A DNA stretch of 50,200 bases, from the NCBI GenBank assembly GCA_016284875.1, contig JAEEPS010000016.1:1-50200 (forward strand), in the 5' to 3' direction. This document shows positions 15,746 to 26,600 of this stretch, in pieces (positions within the stretch are counted from its first letter, which is position 1; the number at the start of each line of letters is the position of its first letter). This stretch comes from Salinivirgaceae bacterium (lineage in GTDB: Bacteria; Bacteroidota; Bacteroidia; Bacteroidales; SZUA-534). The notes under the pieces are model-generated. The model was given only the letters and a program-made list of their open reading frames with translations, searched no databases and was not told where the DNA came from. Made by a program: the position numbers and the translations under genes.

Positions 15746-16915
15746 TTAATCAACAAATGACTTAAGCAGATAGGCGATGCTAATGCCCAGATATGTGCCC
15801 ACGGCGTAGCCCACAAGACCAATGATGATGCCGCTAATGAGCACCTTGCGGTTGCCCATGGCGCCAACCACTGGCGGAATGAACGGCGGCGAACAGAGCA
15901 GACCGATGTTGGCCACAGTGAAAAGGTCGCCGCTGATGTGGAAAAGGCGGCAAATGATAAAGTGCAGCAACACTGTTGTGCACATGATTGTCAGAACAAA
16001 ACACATGAGCGTGAGTGCCGATGAGTTGAGGCTGCTGACATCGAATTTCGAAGCCACCACAATGCTGAACATCAGGATGAAAACCATTCCAAGTTCAAAT
16101 GTCTTGGGCAAGGCGCGCACTCTTTCAGAGAACGAGGCGGCAACAGCCAATGTGGTGATTACCAAAATGATAACTAATTCACTCAACACACCCGTAATGA
16201 GTAGCGACAAGCCCGCAGCAACCGCCAAGAAAAGCACTGCGAGCAACAGTCCCAGCATGGTTCGGCCAAATGTGCGGCGAGCGAAGAAGCGGCTGTAATC
16301 TTCAACACCGCCGTCGGTTTCGACATCGGAATGCAACGTCACCGACTCATCGGGAAAAGGAAGCAAGCGGCGGAAAAGCTTGTAACCGCCTGCCACAATG
16401 AACATTATCAACGGAAAAGTAACAAGCATCTCGAAGGCATAGACGAGCAGGATAACCGACTCATCGACGCGCAAAGCTGAGCCAAGGGCGAAAAAGTTGA
16501 GCGTGCCGCCTGTGTAAATGCCCATCATCAGGCCCGAAATGCGGTCGAGGCCGCCAATGCCCGAGTTGCGGAACGCGAAAAACGCCACCACCACAGAAAC
16601 CGTTATCGACAGCAGTCCGCCAACAAGCGTCACCACGGTTTTGGGCAGCGAGCGGGTCCAAAGGCGGAAGTTGCAATTGAAGAGCATGAGGGGAATGGCC
16701 AAAGGCACTGAAATATCCATTATGAGATTTTGCGCCGACTCGAGCGCAGGCACATTGCCCATCTTGACAAATCCGCCGAGCGCCAGAACCAGCCCCACAG
16801 CGTAAGCAATTATCACGGTTCCCGCCCTGCGTACAAACTGGCTGCGCTGATAGGCAGCGGCAATCAGCACTGGCGTTAGCACGTATATAATGGTGATAAT
16901 GATTGATATAGCCAT
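15746..16915 (-). CDS. DUF819 family multi-pass membrane protein
   Basis: 389 residues with about ten hydrophobic helices. SVPLAIPLMLFNCNF, GIYTGGTLNFFALGSAL and the C-terminal GLLCSPPFIPPVVGAMGNRKVLISG are features of the DUF819 (YjcL-like) transporter-like family. Substrate unknown. It is the first gene of a probable two-gene unit with the Omp85-like barrel and has a clear promoter at 16938-16969. Confidence 0.88.
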   Translation of the reverse strand: MAISIIITIIYVLTPVLIAAAYQRSQFVRRAGTVIIAYAVGLVLALGGFVKMGNVPALESAQNLIMDISVPLAIPLMLFNCNFRLWTRSLPKTVVTLVGGLLSITVSVVVAFFAFRNSGIGGLDRISGLMMGIYTGGTLNFFALGSALRVDESVILLVYAFEMLVTFPLIMFIVAGGYKLFRRLLPFPDESVTLHSDVETDGGVEDYSRFFARRTFGRTMLGLLLAVLFLAVAAGLSLLITGVLSELVIILVITTLAVAASFSERVRALPKTFELGMVFILMFSIVVASKFDVSSLNSSALTLMCFVLTIMCTTVLLHFIICRLFHISGDLFTVANIGLLCSPPFIPPVVGAMGNRKVLISGIIIGLVGYAVGTYLGISIAYLLKSFVD

Positions 16916-16937
16916 ATCGCCTTGAATTAAATCGCGA

Positions 16938-16969
16938 CAAATATATTCTTTATGCGTATTAGAGACAAG
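16938..16969 (-). promoter_or_regulatory. Putative promoter of the DUF819 / Omp85-like unit
   Basis: Minus strand CTTG (16969-16966), a 20-base spacer, then TATATTTG (16945-16938), 23 bases before the start codon. Confidence 0.65.
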
Positions 16970-16971
16970 AG

Positions 16972-17013
16972 CCGATTAAAAGTAATCGGTTTCGATAGGA
17001 CAAGCCACTTGTC
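16972..17013. repeat. Two adjacent hairpins between the PorU2-like and DUF819 genes
   Basis: CCGATT (16972-16977) pairs with AATCGG (16984-16989), and GACAAG (16999-17004) pairs with CTTGTC (17008-17013). The second sits just past the PorU2-like stop. Neither has a long T tract, so terminator function is uncertain. Confidence 0.45.
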
Positions 17014-17018
17014 AGTAT

Positions 17019-20000
17019 CTATCTGACAATCACAATTCTACCCACACCGCCAACATGACTCGGACTGCCAGGCTCGTTCCGAATCTGAAGCAATTGGCCG
17101 TTGCATGAAATGCGCGCTTTGTAGAAGTAAACGCCCGTCGGCAGTAAGGCTCCGTTGGTGTCGGTGCCGTTCCACACAGCCGATTGGTTCAATCCGAAAT
17201 GCAAATCGCCAAACTCCGCCTTGGTGATGGTTTTGACAATTTTCCCCATCGGGTTGTAAATGTCAATCTGCAGTTCGTCAGGCAACTGATTGCCAGTGAG
17301 TTGAAAAACAAATCGGGTTGCCGCGCTGAACGGATTGGGGAATGCGTAAACATCAGAGACCGTGTTTTCGGCAACTACGCGGAACGAGATAATGTAGTCG
17401 TCGGTGCCTGACTCGTTGCCCGATGCGTCATGGGCGCGGACGCGAAGTTGATAGATGCCGTCGTCGAAAGTCATGGGCAGAACGAGCCTTGCTGTGTTGC
17501 TTTCGGACGAGCCTGGAGTGAATTCAATCTGATTGTTGCCTGCAAGTTCAACGCGGTTCTCGATGCCTGTGGCCATGGACATCAGATAAACGGCAATCGA
17601 ATTTGTGTCGCTGATGGTCATGAAGCGGTTGGCATCGGTCACGCTGACGGTGATGGTGGGCTGTGCTGAAACAATGTCGCCATCGGCAATATGCCGACCG
17701 TCGAAAGTGACATCGAGCAACGGGTTTCCCGCATCGCGCACAACGCGGAACTGCTTCTGTATGAAGTTGTTGAAGTGCGTCAGTTCTTTTTGGTCGTACT
17801 CCTTTGAATCGGGATTTATCGGGTTCAGTTCGGCATAGAAAATGTTTTCGGCATCGAGTCCTACGGTTTCAAATGTTACATTATCAACCACATACTCGCC
17901 AGCCTTCAGAGCGGCCAGTCGTTTGTAACCAATATCGACAATGCGATTGGTGGCCGTTTGCAACCAATAATGCACCAGAATGTTGTCCGATGGCTGCTGT
18001 CCGATGTTTTCGTAAGCAACTGAAACACTGACTGGTTCGCCCTCGTTCACGGTGTTGGCGCTGAAACTCCAAACGCGGTTCGGACTCACCGCCAAATCGG
18101 TGTACGGAGTGTAAAGCACGCGCCACATCCGCAGTTGCGACGGCGTGTGGCTGCTATCATCTTTGGTGACAAACTGCAATCGGAGTTGCTCGTAACGTTT
18201 TGAATCAATGTTAGATAGGTTAGTGGTGCGGTCGGTCACGGAATCAATCAGAATGCTCGAACTGCCGTTGGCGCCGATTCCCATAACCCGCACAAACTGC
18301 TCGCCATGCGCCGTTGTGTCGCAATCCCATTCGAGCCCCGCCCATTTCTTTGCAGGGCCAATCGGCTGGCTGGTTATGGTTCCGAAATTGTAGTTGTTGA
18401 ACAGTGTTCGGTGAAAATCAATATGGTCGGTAGATGATTTGCCGATAACTTCCTCTGCCTCATCGGGATAACCCTTGTGAGTGAAAAAGATGTACGGCAC
18501 CGAACTGTTCACGTTGCGAATCTCGGTTGCGCCCCACCGCTCAAATGCGCTGTAAGCCCGCTCGGGCCACTGCTGGAAACGTCCCGACATGAACGAGTAA
18601 ATCATTATGTAGTTGCCATTTGGCACATGATTTTCGACCATGTTGATGAGCGAGTCCAAGCCCGCATCGAGATTGCCCAAATAGAAGATGTAGTAAAGTT
18701 CGTAGGCTGCCGATGAGCAGTGCGGATAGTTGGAATGGCCAAAGCGTCCGCGGTCCGACTGCCACGGCACCAGATTGAACGAGTCGATGACAACCATGAG
18801 CAAGGCATTGGCCGCACCGCACGACGACTGGGCGCTGTAGCCGTCCATTTCGAAACTGATTTTCATGAAGTTGCTCGAGTTTGGCGAGCCAAGGTTGTGG
18901 CAGCGGATTGTGCGCGCCGCACTTGCAAAACTGAACGAGCGGCTTTCGGCATCTGGCTCGATATGCGAAAAAACATTGTCGTCAATCTGCTCAAAATGAG
19001 ACTGTTCCCAGCCTGTCAAGCCATTACGGACAACGAACGAGTTTGTCTGGCTGTAGTCGTCGCCCGCATCGCCTTTCACGCACCAAAAATATGTTCTGTC
19101 TTTGCTGATTGTCTTCTGCGGCTTCCACTCAACCACTCCGCCGCTGTGTTCAACGCGCTTCTGCGACAGTTGGCCGCTGTTGAATTTTTCGGTTGTATCT
19201 ATCTGAAATACACTAGAATATTTCAAAGAAGCAACATCGGCAGTTGAGGCTTTCAGAACATTGGGAACCGCATCGGTAAGGCAATAATTGTAAGGCCAAA
19301 CGGGCGTCACATCCACCGACTGCACGTAGGTTGCCACCTCAATGGAGTTGTTTTCCTCGTTCAGTTCGGCGATTTGCTCCATGGCATCGAGTTTGATAAT
19401 GAATCGGTTATGGCCAGCAATTGCACGGTCCATCGGCAGGCGGAAAAGCAGCGTGTCTTTGAATTTGAGGCCGTCGAGTTGTTCGGCGTAAAGCGTTGAG
19501 GTTCCGTCGGGTAAAGTGTGCAGCAACTCAACCACAAAATCCTTTGTTATGGCGCGGCTGACGTTGCGCAGAACCACCTTCACCGTGAACGAATCGATGG
19601 CCGTGGTCAGCAGCGATGGCGTGAAACTTACATCGAACGGCGTAATTTGTAAATCGGGCAAAGAGTTGCTGTTCAGCACAATACACGGGTCTCCATGAAG
19701 AACCATCTGCTGAATATGACCGATAGTCAGGCGGTCGGTGCTGCCAACTATGGCCGTTTGTGCCGTGCGCATCGACTTTCCAATAGGCTCGGCATACGAA
19801 TAATTGGCCAAGTGCTTGTAAAAGTTCGCTGAAAACTTGTTGAGGTAGTACGGCACGCCCTCGTTCACCATGGCAATCAGGCCGATAGCCCCTTTTTTGT
19901 CGGCCAGCACCCAATCCTCGCTCACCGACGTCTGCCATGTGCCGTAGATGTTGCCCGTGTAGCACGAATTCGAAATTATGAGCGGATATCGGCCCTCGTT

Positions 20001-21860
20001 GTTGTAGTACGACGGGACATCGATGTCCTGGTCGAAACCGCCGTAGCCCGAACCATGGCCGAAGAATGTCATCAGACTTACACCACTGTTTATGAGCATT
20101 TTAACGCTGTCGTTTTTCGATGTTGCTATCGGGTCCGATGTCGATTTGTAGAACGATGTTACTTGGCCGCCAAACAGAGTGTCTTCTATAATACGCTTGT
20201 GTTCAGCCATGTAGCCCTTAATCTGGTCTTGTTCGCTCTTGGTTTTTCCGCCCACAAAGTGCAGCACGCGTTTCATCCATTCGCTTTGCTCGTTCTGCTC
20301 AAAGGCCTTCACCTTGTTAAGATATTTGTCGATGTCGCTTTCGCGAAGCGCTGACAAACGTCCAGTGGCCAGCAGCGGCCCGTCGCCAGCACTCCCGATG
20401 TAGGCCGAAAGCAGCGCGTCAGATGCGGGGACGCCCATCGTTGGAATCAGGCAGTTGGCATAGCCAGTGGCATTGCGACGCATATCGTTGGCTGTCACGC
20501 CTTTACCAATCAAAAACAGATACTCGGGCTTCACGCTCCATTTCGCAACCGCATACTCAATAAAATGACGGATGGCCATCGGGTGCTTGCGTATTCCGTA
20601 GCCGAATTGATTGTAAAGTTCTTCAACATCAACAAGATAAGCGTTGCGATAGTTGGCATATTCCTTTGCCTTGCCCATCAGCGATGTCTGCGAAATAATC
20701 AGAACCTGCTTGCCGCTAACGGCATGATTGACAAATGGCGAATGCGACACTTGGCCAACTTTGAGCAGTGCCTTGCCGCTTGCCACCACAAGCCTGACGG
20801 TCTCGGAATGGGCGGGAATCAGCGCAGTTGCCTGGCCGCCGTCAACCACAAGCCCGATGCGCAAGTTCCGCGTAACATCGTATAGCACAGCGTTTTGGTC
20901 GAGTTCCATGCCTGTGATGGTTATGCTCGAATCGGCCGCGGCTGGCGGCATGCTGAAAACCTGCTGCCGACGCTCTTTGAAATTGAAATCCGACGGGTAT
21001 TCAATCTCGATGAACGACACCCGCGAATAGTCGGTTTTGGCCTCGATATCGTTGATGCTTGAAAAAGTGAACTTGTTCTGTGCCAACAAGTTGGCCGCAT
21101 CAATCTCCGCTTTGTACTTAATGGTGTGCAAGCCGTAGAAAACTGTGTCGAAACTGACACTAGGCCCCGAAAGCGTGATGTGGTGGCCTTGAGACGAATA
21201 TGTTGCCAATGCCAACTGAATTTTGGCTTTTCCGCCAACAACGCCAGGCGTGGGCACCGTTTTGGTCTGTTTTTGGCCAAGCGATAGCGCCGACCCGTCG
21301 AACCAACCTTCGGCCTCGGTGAACCGACAGTTTTCCTCGCCGCCCATGTATGTCGCCACAAACTGGCAGATGGTATCGATTATGCAACTATTTGCCTGAC
21401 TGCGATTTACTGCATCTGCCGAACTGCAGTTGGTGTGGCGCAAGTTCGAAAATTTGCTGTTCCATGTCAGAAAAACAGCCGCAGTGTCGGTTATCAGACT
21501 GTAATACGGATTGGTTTGACTTTCAGGCTTATCGTACATCTCCACATCGAACCAGCCATCGTTGCCTTCGGCGTAGAACTCGATAAAATTAAGCAAGCCA
21601 TTCTGCTCACCATCGATATGGCAGGCTATGGGGCAGCCATTCTGATAAAGTTGGATATTCTGCGGATTGAAACTGCCAAGCGGCACGCCTGCGGCCTCAA
21701 GTTGGCTGCGGCTCACGCGATAAATGCCAGTCTGTGGTATCGACAATCGGTAATAATCCTGACCGAAATCAATCCAATCGTTCGTAAACTGCTGGGCATC
21801 AGCATTGATGGCAACCATTGCTGCCATCGCAAAAAATAATATGCCGAAAAAACGCCTCAT
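17019..21860 (-). CDS. Type IX secretion C25 (gingipain-family) peptidase, PorU2-like sortase
   Basis: 1,613 residues from ATG 21860-21858, which gives a clean signal peptide (MRRFFGILFF ... INADAQ). The ATG at 21896 would add 12 residues ahead of it and overlap the promoter. Peptidase C25 domain: about residues 385-700, with the catalytic His in FFGHGSG (about 602) and Cys in ISNSCYTGN (about 633). A CARDB/Ig-like beta-rich middle follows. The C-terminus has a FlgD-type Ig fold (YAFPNPFSAATRFVFQL ... GALLPTGVYFYKARI). PorU is the T9SS sortase that removes C-terminal sorting domains and attaches cargo to A-LPS; the larger PorU2 type is a paralogue of less certain role. The length here fits PorU2. 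The window also contains likely T9SS cargo (4170, 29342). Confidence 0.88.
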   Translation of the reverse strand: MRRFFGILFFAMAAMVAINADAQQFTNDWIDFGQDYYRLSIPQTGIYRVSRSQLEAAGVPLGSFNPQNIQLYQNGCPIACHIDGEQNGLLNFIEFYAEGNDGWFDVEMYDKPESQTNPYYSLITDTAAVFLTWNSKFSNLRHTNCSSADAVNRSQANSCIIDTICQFVATYMGGEENCRFTEAEGWFDGSALSLGQKQTKTVPTPGVVGGKAKIQLALATYSSQGHHITLSGPSVSFDTVFYGLHTIKYKAEIDAANLLAQNKFTFSSINDIEAKTDYSRVSFIEIEYPSDFNFKERRQQVFSMPPAAADSSITITGMELDQNAVLYDVTRNLRIGLVVDGGQATALIPAHSETVRLVVASGKALLKVGQVSHSPFVNHAVSGKQVLIISQTSLMGKAKEYANYRNAYLVDVEELYNQFGYGIRKHPMAIRHFIEYAVAKWSVKPEYLFLIGKGVTANDMRRNATGYANCLIPTMGVPASDALLSAYIGSAGDGPLLATGRLSALRESDIDKYLNKVKAFEQNEQSEWMKRVLHFVGGKTKSEQDQIKGYMAEHKRIIEDTLFGGQVTSFYKSTSDPIATSKNDSVKMLINSGVSLMTFFGHGSGYGGFDQDIDVPSYYNNEGRYPLIISNSCYTGNIYGTWQTSVSEDWVLADKKGAIGLIAMVNEGVPYYLNKFSANFYKHLANYSYAEPIGKSMRTAQTAIVGSTDRLTIGHIQQMVLHGDPCIVLNSNSLPDLQITPFDVSFTPSLLTTAIDSFTVKVVLRNVSRAITKDFVVELLHTLPDGTSTLYAEQLDGLKFKDTLLFRLPMDRAIAGHNRFIIKLDAMEQIAELNEENNSIEVATYVQSVDVTPVWPYNYCLTDAVPNVLKASTADVASLKYSSVFQIDTTEKFNSGQLSQKRVEHSGGVVEWKPQKTISKDRTYFWCVKGDAGDDYSQTNSFVVRNGLTGWEQSHFEQIDDNVFSHIEPDAESRSFSFASAARTIRCHNLGSPNSSNFMKISFEMDGYSAQSSCGAANALLMVVIDSFNLVPWQSDRGRFGHSNYPHCSSAAYELYYIFYLGNLDAGLDSLINMVENHVPNGNYIMIYSFMSGRFQQWPERAYSAFERWGATEIRNVNSSVPYIFFTHKGYPDEAEEVIGKSSTDHIDFHRTLFNNYNFGTITSQPIGPAKKWAGLEWDCDTTAHGEQFVRVMGIGANGSSSILIDSVTDRTTNLSNIDSKRYEQLRLQFVTKDDSSHTPSQLRMWRVLYTPYTDLAVSPNRVWSFSANTVNEGEPVSVSVAYENIGQQPSDNILVHYWLQTATNRIVDIGYKRLAALKAGEYVVDNVTFETVGLDAENIFYAELNPINPDSKEYDQKELTHFNNFIQKQFRVVRDAGNPLLDVTFDGRHIADGDIVSAQPTITVSVTDANRFMTISDTNSIAVYLMSMATGIENRVELAGNNQIEFTPGSSESNTARLVLPMTFDDGIYQLRVRAHDASGNESGTDDYIISFRVVAENTVSDVYAFPNPFSAATRFVFQLTGNQLPDELQIDIYNPMGKIVKTITKAEFGDLHFGLNQSAVWNGTDTNGALLPTGVYFYKARISCNGQLLQIRNEPGSPSHVGGVGRIVIVR

Positions 21861-21883
21861 CAGACAACCGCTATAAAAACAAA

Positions 21884-21891
21884 CAAAGTTA
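21884..21891 (-). promoter_or_regulatory. Putative -7 box of the PorU2-like gene
   Basis: Minus strand TAACTTTG matches TAnnTTTG and lies 23 bases before the ATG at 21860. It also argues against the longer start at 21896. Confidence 0.5.
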
Positions 21892-22261
21892 AGCATTTGA
21901 ACGTTTGACGCACAGTTTTTTGGTGAATTGACAAGGCAAAATGGCGAATGGCGGGGGAATTAAACGTTTTTTACAGCCGAGGTGCCGCATAGTTTAAAGC
22001 ACAAAAAGTGATGGCATATTCATGGTTTAACATATAGCAAACATATAGGGAACATATAGAAAAGCCAACGCCACCATGGAGCAACTTGCGGTTTCTTTGG
22101 TTTTCGTTTTTTTTCTTTGCGATAAAGTTGTTTTGCGCGGTTTGCTTGCGTTTCCTTTCGGTTGCGGTTGGATTGTGCGGGAAAATTTGCGATAATCGCC
22201 CGAGGGGATTACACGGTGATTACTCAAGGATATGGCGATGAGGAAGGAACGGAGTACATGG
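21892..22261. other. Intergenic region with no supported gene
   Basis: It contains three copies of ACATATAG at 22029-22058 and a purine-rich stretch (minus strand) at about 22080-22180. An 88-codon minus-strand frame here starts in low-complexity sequence and is not convincing. Confidence 0.4.
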
Positions 22262-22313
22262 TAAACTAAAAACAAAAATCCGCAGGTCACCACTATAGGG
22301 CAACCTGCGGATT
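22262..22313 (-). terminator. Terminator after the small barrel gene
   Basis: Perfect 11-bp stem AATCCGCAGGT (22277-22287) / ACCTGCGGATT (22303-22313). In minus orientation it runs into TTTTTGTTTTT. Confidence 0.85.
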
Positions 22314-22335
22314 ACTTTGGAGCAACTTAAATTGC

Positions 22336-22908
22336 TTACCGAATCCTCCACCTCAAACCACACGAGATGCCGAATGGGAAAACAAGTTTGTTTTTAAATT
22401 CTGCTTCTCTTTTATCTTCAAGTTCATCCATATATTTTATGATATCGGCTGCAGCAGTGTTTGTGGTGAGACCACCAGAAATGCTAATATTCTCAGTGAA
22501 ATGGATGTCAACACCAGCCCCGACATTCGGTTTGATGAATATTTTAGCCTTATCGAAGACAAGGTGGCCGTCATCGTCGAAAACCGAAACGCTTCCGCTG
22601 AAGCCGTATTGGAACGAAACGTAGGGGTCAATCATAGACTTTGTCACGTAGCGGGCTTTCAAACCAACTGTATAAGAAGGCCCGGCCAAAAAGATTCCGC
22701 CATTGGCAAAAACGCCAATGTTTTTCTGCGGATAGATGGTCATTCCCACGCCAAAGCCACTATAGTCGAAGCCAATGCCAACACCGGCAGAAAAAATTTC
22801 TCGTTGTCGATTGGCAGGCTGCTCATCATTATTTTGCGCTTGCAAAATAGTTGACTGTGAGAAAATTGCTAATAATAATGCTGTTTTTATTAATCTATTA
22901 GACTTCAT
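22336..22908 (-). CDS. Small secreted outer-membrane beta-barrel-like protein
   Basis: 190 residues: signal peptide (to ILQAQ), then alternating glycine/aromatic strands (SAGVGIGFDYSGFGVGMTIYP, VGLKARYV, YVSFQYGFSG, KPNVGAGVDIHF) and an arginine/aromatic C-terminus (GISCGLRWRIR). This is the look of an 8-stranded OmpA/OmpW-like barrel. No specific family recognised and no enzymatic motif. It is a single gene with its own terminator, and I found no TAnnTTTG box upstream. Confidence 0.7.
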   Translation of the reverse strand: MKSNRLIKTALLLAIFSQSTILQAQNNDEQPANRQREIFSAGVGIGFDYSGFGVGMTIYPQKNIGVFANGGIFLAGPSYTVGLKARYVTKSMIDPYVSFQYGFSGSVSVFDDDGHLVFDKAKIFIKPNVGAGVDIHFTENISISGGLTTNTAAADIIKYMDELEDKREAEFKNKLVFPFGISCGLRWRIR

Positions 22909-23157
22909 TTTTATTCTGTTTAATTAATTGTTTTTTAGCAAAATGCGATTGAATGAATCCTCATTTTATAAAATTGTTTGTGCTGTCGGGTTTGGGACTG
23001 AATTACTTGAAATGTAAAAAATAAAATTTATCATAATCAATAAAATAAAATGGAAGAACCAAAAATCAGAATGGTGGTATGACTTAAAGCGATTTTTCTT
23101 CATAGATTAAATGTTATAAGAGTCCAGTATTGCTCCAAGTGCAATATTGTGTTGCAC

Positions 23158-23601
23158 TTATTTATAATTCTTCATAAACTCCTCATACGATGGGTTCATT
23201 TTCATATCCTTCATTGCAGGGGTTGGAGGATATGAAATGGTATAACCTATTTTTTCCATATCCTTCTTGCTTAAAGAATAATGAACAAGAGTGTTGAGTG
23301 ATTTGCCAGAATTAAGATATTCAGACAGAGATTTATTAACGATATAAAAAAACAAACTGTCTTTCAAACTTTCTTGTATATAAGGTCCTGTGGCTATCGT
23401 ATTAGGAGACAACTCAGTACAACCATAACCATAGCTGCCAGTATCATATGTAACAGTGTTTTTTCCCCCTTTTGCAAATATTACAATAGTATCATTAGTA
23501 TTGTTTGAATACTTTATATAATTATAATCTTCATCGAGTTTGCAACTATTAAAACTCAAAGTTGATAATATAATCAGACTGAGCAATGTTATTCTTTTCA
23601 T
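23158..23601 (-). CDS. Small lipoprotein downstream of the RHS protein (candidate immunity or partner protein)
   Basis: 147 residues with a lipoprotein-type signal ending LSFNSC, so it is probably membrane anchored after cleavage at Cys. No family is recognised. The body is acidic and tyrosine-rich, with a lysine-rich C-terminus. It starts 18 bases after the RHS stop codon and is the last gene of the operon. In polymorphic toxin loci the immunity gene often sits exactly here. However, a secreted lipoprotein would protect the periplasm rather than the cytosol, so the immunity role is speculative. Confidence 0.75.
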   Translation of the reverse strand: MKRITLLSLIILSTLSFNSCKLDEDYNYIKYSNNTNDTIVIFAKGGKNTVTYDTGSYGYGCTELSPNTIATGPYIQESLKDSLFFYIVNKSLSEYLNSGKSLNTLVHYSLSKKDMEKIGYTISYPPTPAMKDMKMNPSYEEFMKNYK

Positions 23602-23619
23602 ATTATAGTATTTGAATTA

Positions 23620-26600
23620 TTAAAAACCATATGTTGGGTGATATTTTTCTTCTATTTCAGGTATGTTATACCAATCATCACCAAAATAGTCCCGTGCATA
23701 AGCACTGGCTTGTCTTTCAAACCAAGATAGTCTGTGAGATTTTATAGTGTGTTCATTAAATGGAACATCATGACTGTTTTTCGCCGACCAAAAACTCGGA
23801 ATACCAATATAAAGTAAGTATACCAAACCATATTTTTTTCCTTGAATCATGTGACCATATTCGTGCATAAACATTCCGTAATATGCGGTTTTAAGGTAAT
23901 TATCAAAGTCAGAGTCTATATATTTCTCAATATTAATATTGATATAGTTGCCAAGTGTTATTCCGTCGTTATCATTAGCATATTCATTAGTACAATATGT
24001 GGCTCCCTCAAAATAATCAACACGGTCAACATTTCCAAAGATGTTACGGAAATGAGAATATACATTACCTATACCTGTCTGTGGGGATTCCCAAGTGAAT
24101 CTTGAAACCCAATCCTTGAAATTTTTTGCTTTTAAACCGTATGAGTCGATTTTGAAGGCATTTTTAAATTTTTTATTGCTGTTTTCTAATGGCAATGACA
24201 TTGTGAGCAACGTGCCTTGATACGGAGTTAGACCTACAGCAGCCACAGCAGTTGTTATGCCAACTCCTGTCGCAGCGGTAGTGGTCGCTATTCCAGCACC
24301 TGCAGTTGCGGTTGAGCACGCAGTTATGGTTGTTGAGACGGGGTCAAGCAATGATGCTGCCCCAATCACCCAATGCCACCATTTATAACCATCGGGGTCA
24401 TTATATTTCAACGGATTGTTCATACAATAACTATATCTATTGAAATTTTGCGGGTTTTCAGGTGCTTGCACATACGGGTCGGGCGATAGGAACCGACCGA
24501 GCAACGGGTCATAAAATCTGCCGTTCATATCAATCAAGCCAAACTCATTCCAATGTTCATGGCCGGTGAAGCCACGAGTTAAGCCTATAGCGTTTTTGCT
24601 TATGGTTTGGTTGCCCCAAGCGTCGTAGGTTGCAGAGAATTGTTTGGTTCCATTGGCATCATAAAGGTTTACTATGCTGCCAAGGTGGTCTGTCTCTGCG
24701 TAATATGGTGTTGCAACGCCATTTTTCTTCACATACACGGCTGCCAGTCCATCGGGGGTTGCAACGTAGTGGTAGGTAGTAATTGTCCCATTTACAGAAC
24801 GCAGTTCAAAATTGTCGGCATAAAGAGTTGTAGTTGTGTTCGAACCATTTACAAGCACAGTCTTAACGCGTTGTTGGTCACAGCCATAAGTGATAGTCAG
24901 TTTGGAATTGCCTTTAGTTACTATTGAAACTTTGTTAAGGGCATTGTAAGAAACACTAATATTTTCCTTTGGAATCAGATTACCACTATTTGCTACTTGA
25001 GTAACAGCATGTTTCTTGCTAGCATCGTAAGTATAGGCACCAATATTTGTCTTGCTGCTTATGTTGCCGTTCAATGCATAACTCGTGCCAGTGGTGAGGC
25101 GGTCGAACTGGTCATAACTGAAATTTTCAGTGCCGTTCATACCTGTGCGTTGCGTCAAGTTGTCAGTTGCTCCATTGAATGTATAACCAAATGAGTGCAG
25201 CGTGGTTGAACCTTTCTTAATAGAAGTTCCTGTTAGCACACCTTTTGAGGTAAGAGTTTTTGTAGAAATAAGCGGAACTGTTCCCAAATATGCTGTGCGT
25301 TGAGTGCCACTGTATGAGGCCAATTCCCATACTCTTTGCCCACCTATTTTTATCGACGTCAGGTTGCCGTAATTATCGTATGTGTACATTTCTGTCATAC
25401 CATCGGGGAATGTCTGCGAGGCCAATTGACCATTGCTATTGTAAACATACGAAAAAGTTAAAGTTACTCCGTCAATAGTATAGATTTTTTCTGTAAGACG
25501 GCTCTTATCATCGTAGTTGTATGCAATGGTTTGATTACTTGTTGTTTTTTGAGATAAACGGAGTTTGCTGTCATAGTAATAATTAGTAATCAAGCCGCCA
25601 AAACTCTGCTTTTCGAGCAAACCGGAGTTGTTGTAAGAGTTAATAATTACAAAGCCACGAGCATCAGTTTGTTTAGTTATGCGGCCAAGAGCATCATATT
25701 CGTATGATGTAGTTCCAGCATCAACATCGGTGAGCGAGTTTTGAAGGCCTCGGTCATCGTATGTCATAGTGGCCACAGTATAACTTTGGTAACTGACATC
25801 ACCATAACTGATAGTCAGCGGCTGTCCGTTCGAACTGTATTTGTAATTTGCAGAAGTGTAGCCATTGTGACTAACCGATGTTATATTACCCCAAGGGTCA
25901 ATGGCTTTCACAAATGATTTGTTGCCATCTTGAGTGGCCGTTATCGAGCGTTTCGAATAAGAATAGTTCGTTGTCTGTCCAGTTCCTTTTGTGGTTTTGG
26001 TTAATTGTCCTAATCCATTATAACTATAAGATTCAGAGATAGTCAAGTTCCCAACTTTATAATTATGTGAATACAAATTACCGTTAGACTGATTGTAACT
26101 TTTTGTGCTGGTCACATTTACTCCTTTTTCCCCTATTGATGTGGTCTCCACATCGCGGTTTAGATTATCGTACCATGTGGTTACAGATGCTTGCGCGGTT
26201 GTGGTGGCAGTAACATAATATCGGCGATATGGCATTGTACCCCAACCTCGTGTGTAAGTGGTGGTTGTGCCATCGGGGCGGGTTAATGAAGCGAGATTGC
26301 CAACTGCATCATATGTATAACTTGTTGTCAGAAACGGACTGCTTGTACCCTCTTCTTTTTTGATTAACCTTCCGAGTGTGTTGTATGTATATTTGGTAAT
26401 CAACGAATTGGCCGATGATTTTTCTGAGGCCACATATCGGTTTGTGGCATCGTAGGTGTAAGTGGTGGTAATGGGAGATATGTTGGAGGCGGAAATCTTG
26501 TGCGTTTTCAGATTACCAAACGAATAGTAACTGTACTCATGCGTAACTGCGTTTTCAACCATTTGGGTCACCGCACCTGTTGTCGCGTCATATTTGTAAG

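Noticed and set aside
22027..22293. 88-codon minus-strand ORF between the PorU2-like and small barrel genes
   Set aside because: It begins within or before the terminator of the neighbour, has lysine/threonine low-complexity sequence and no recognisable feature.
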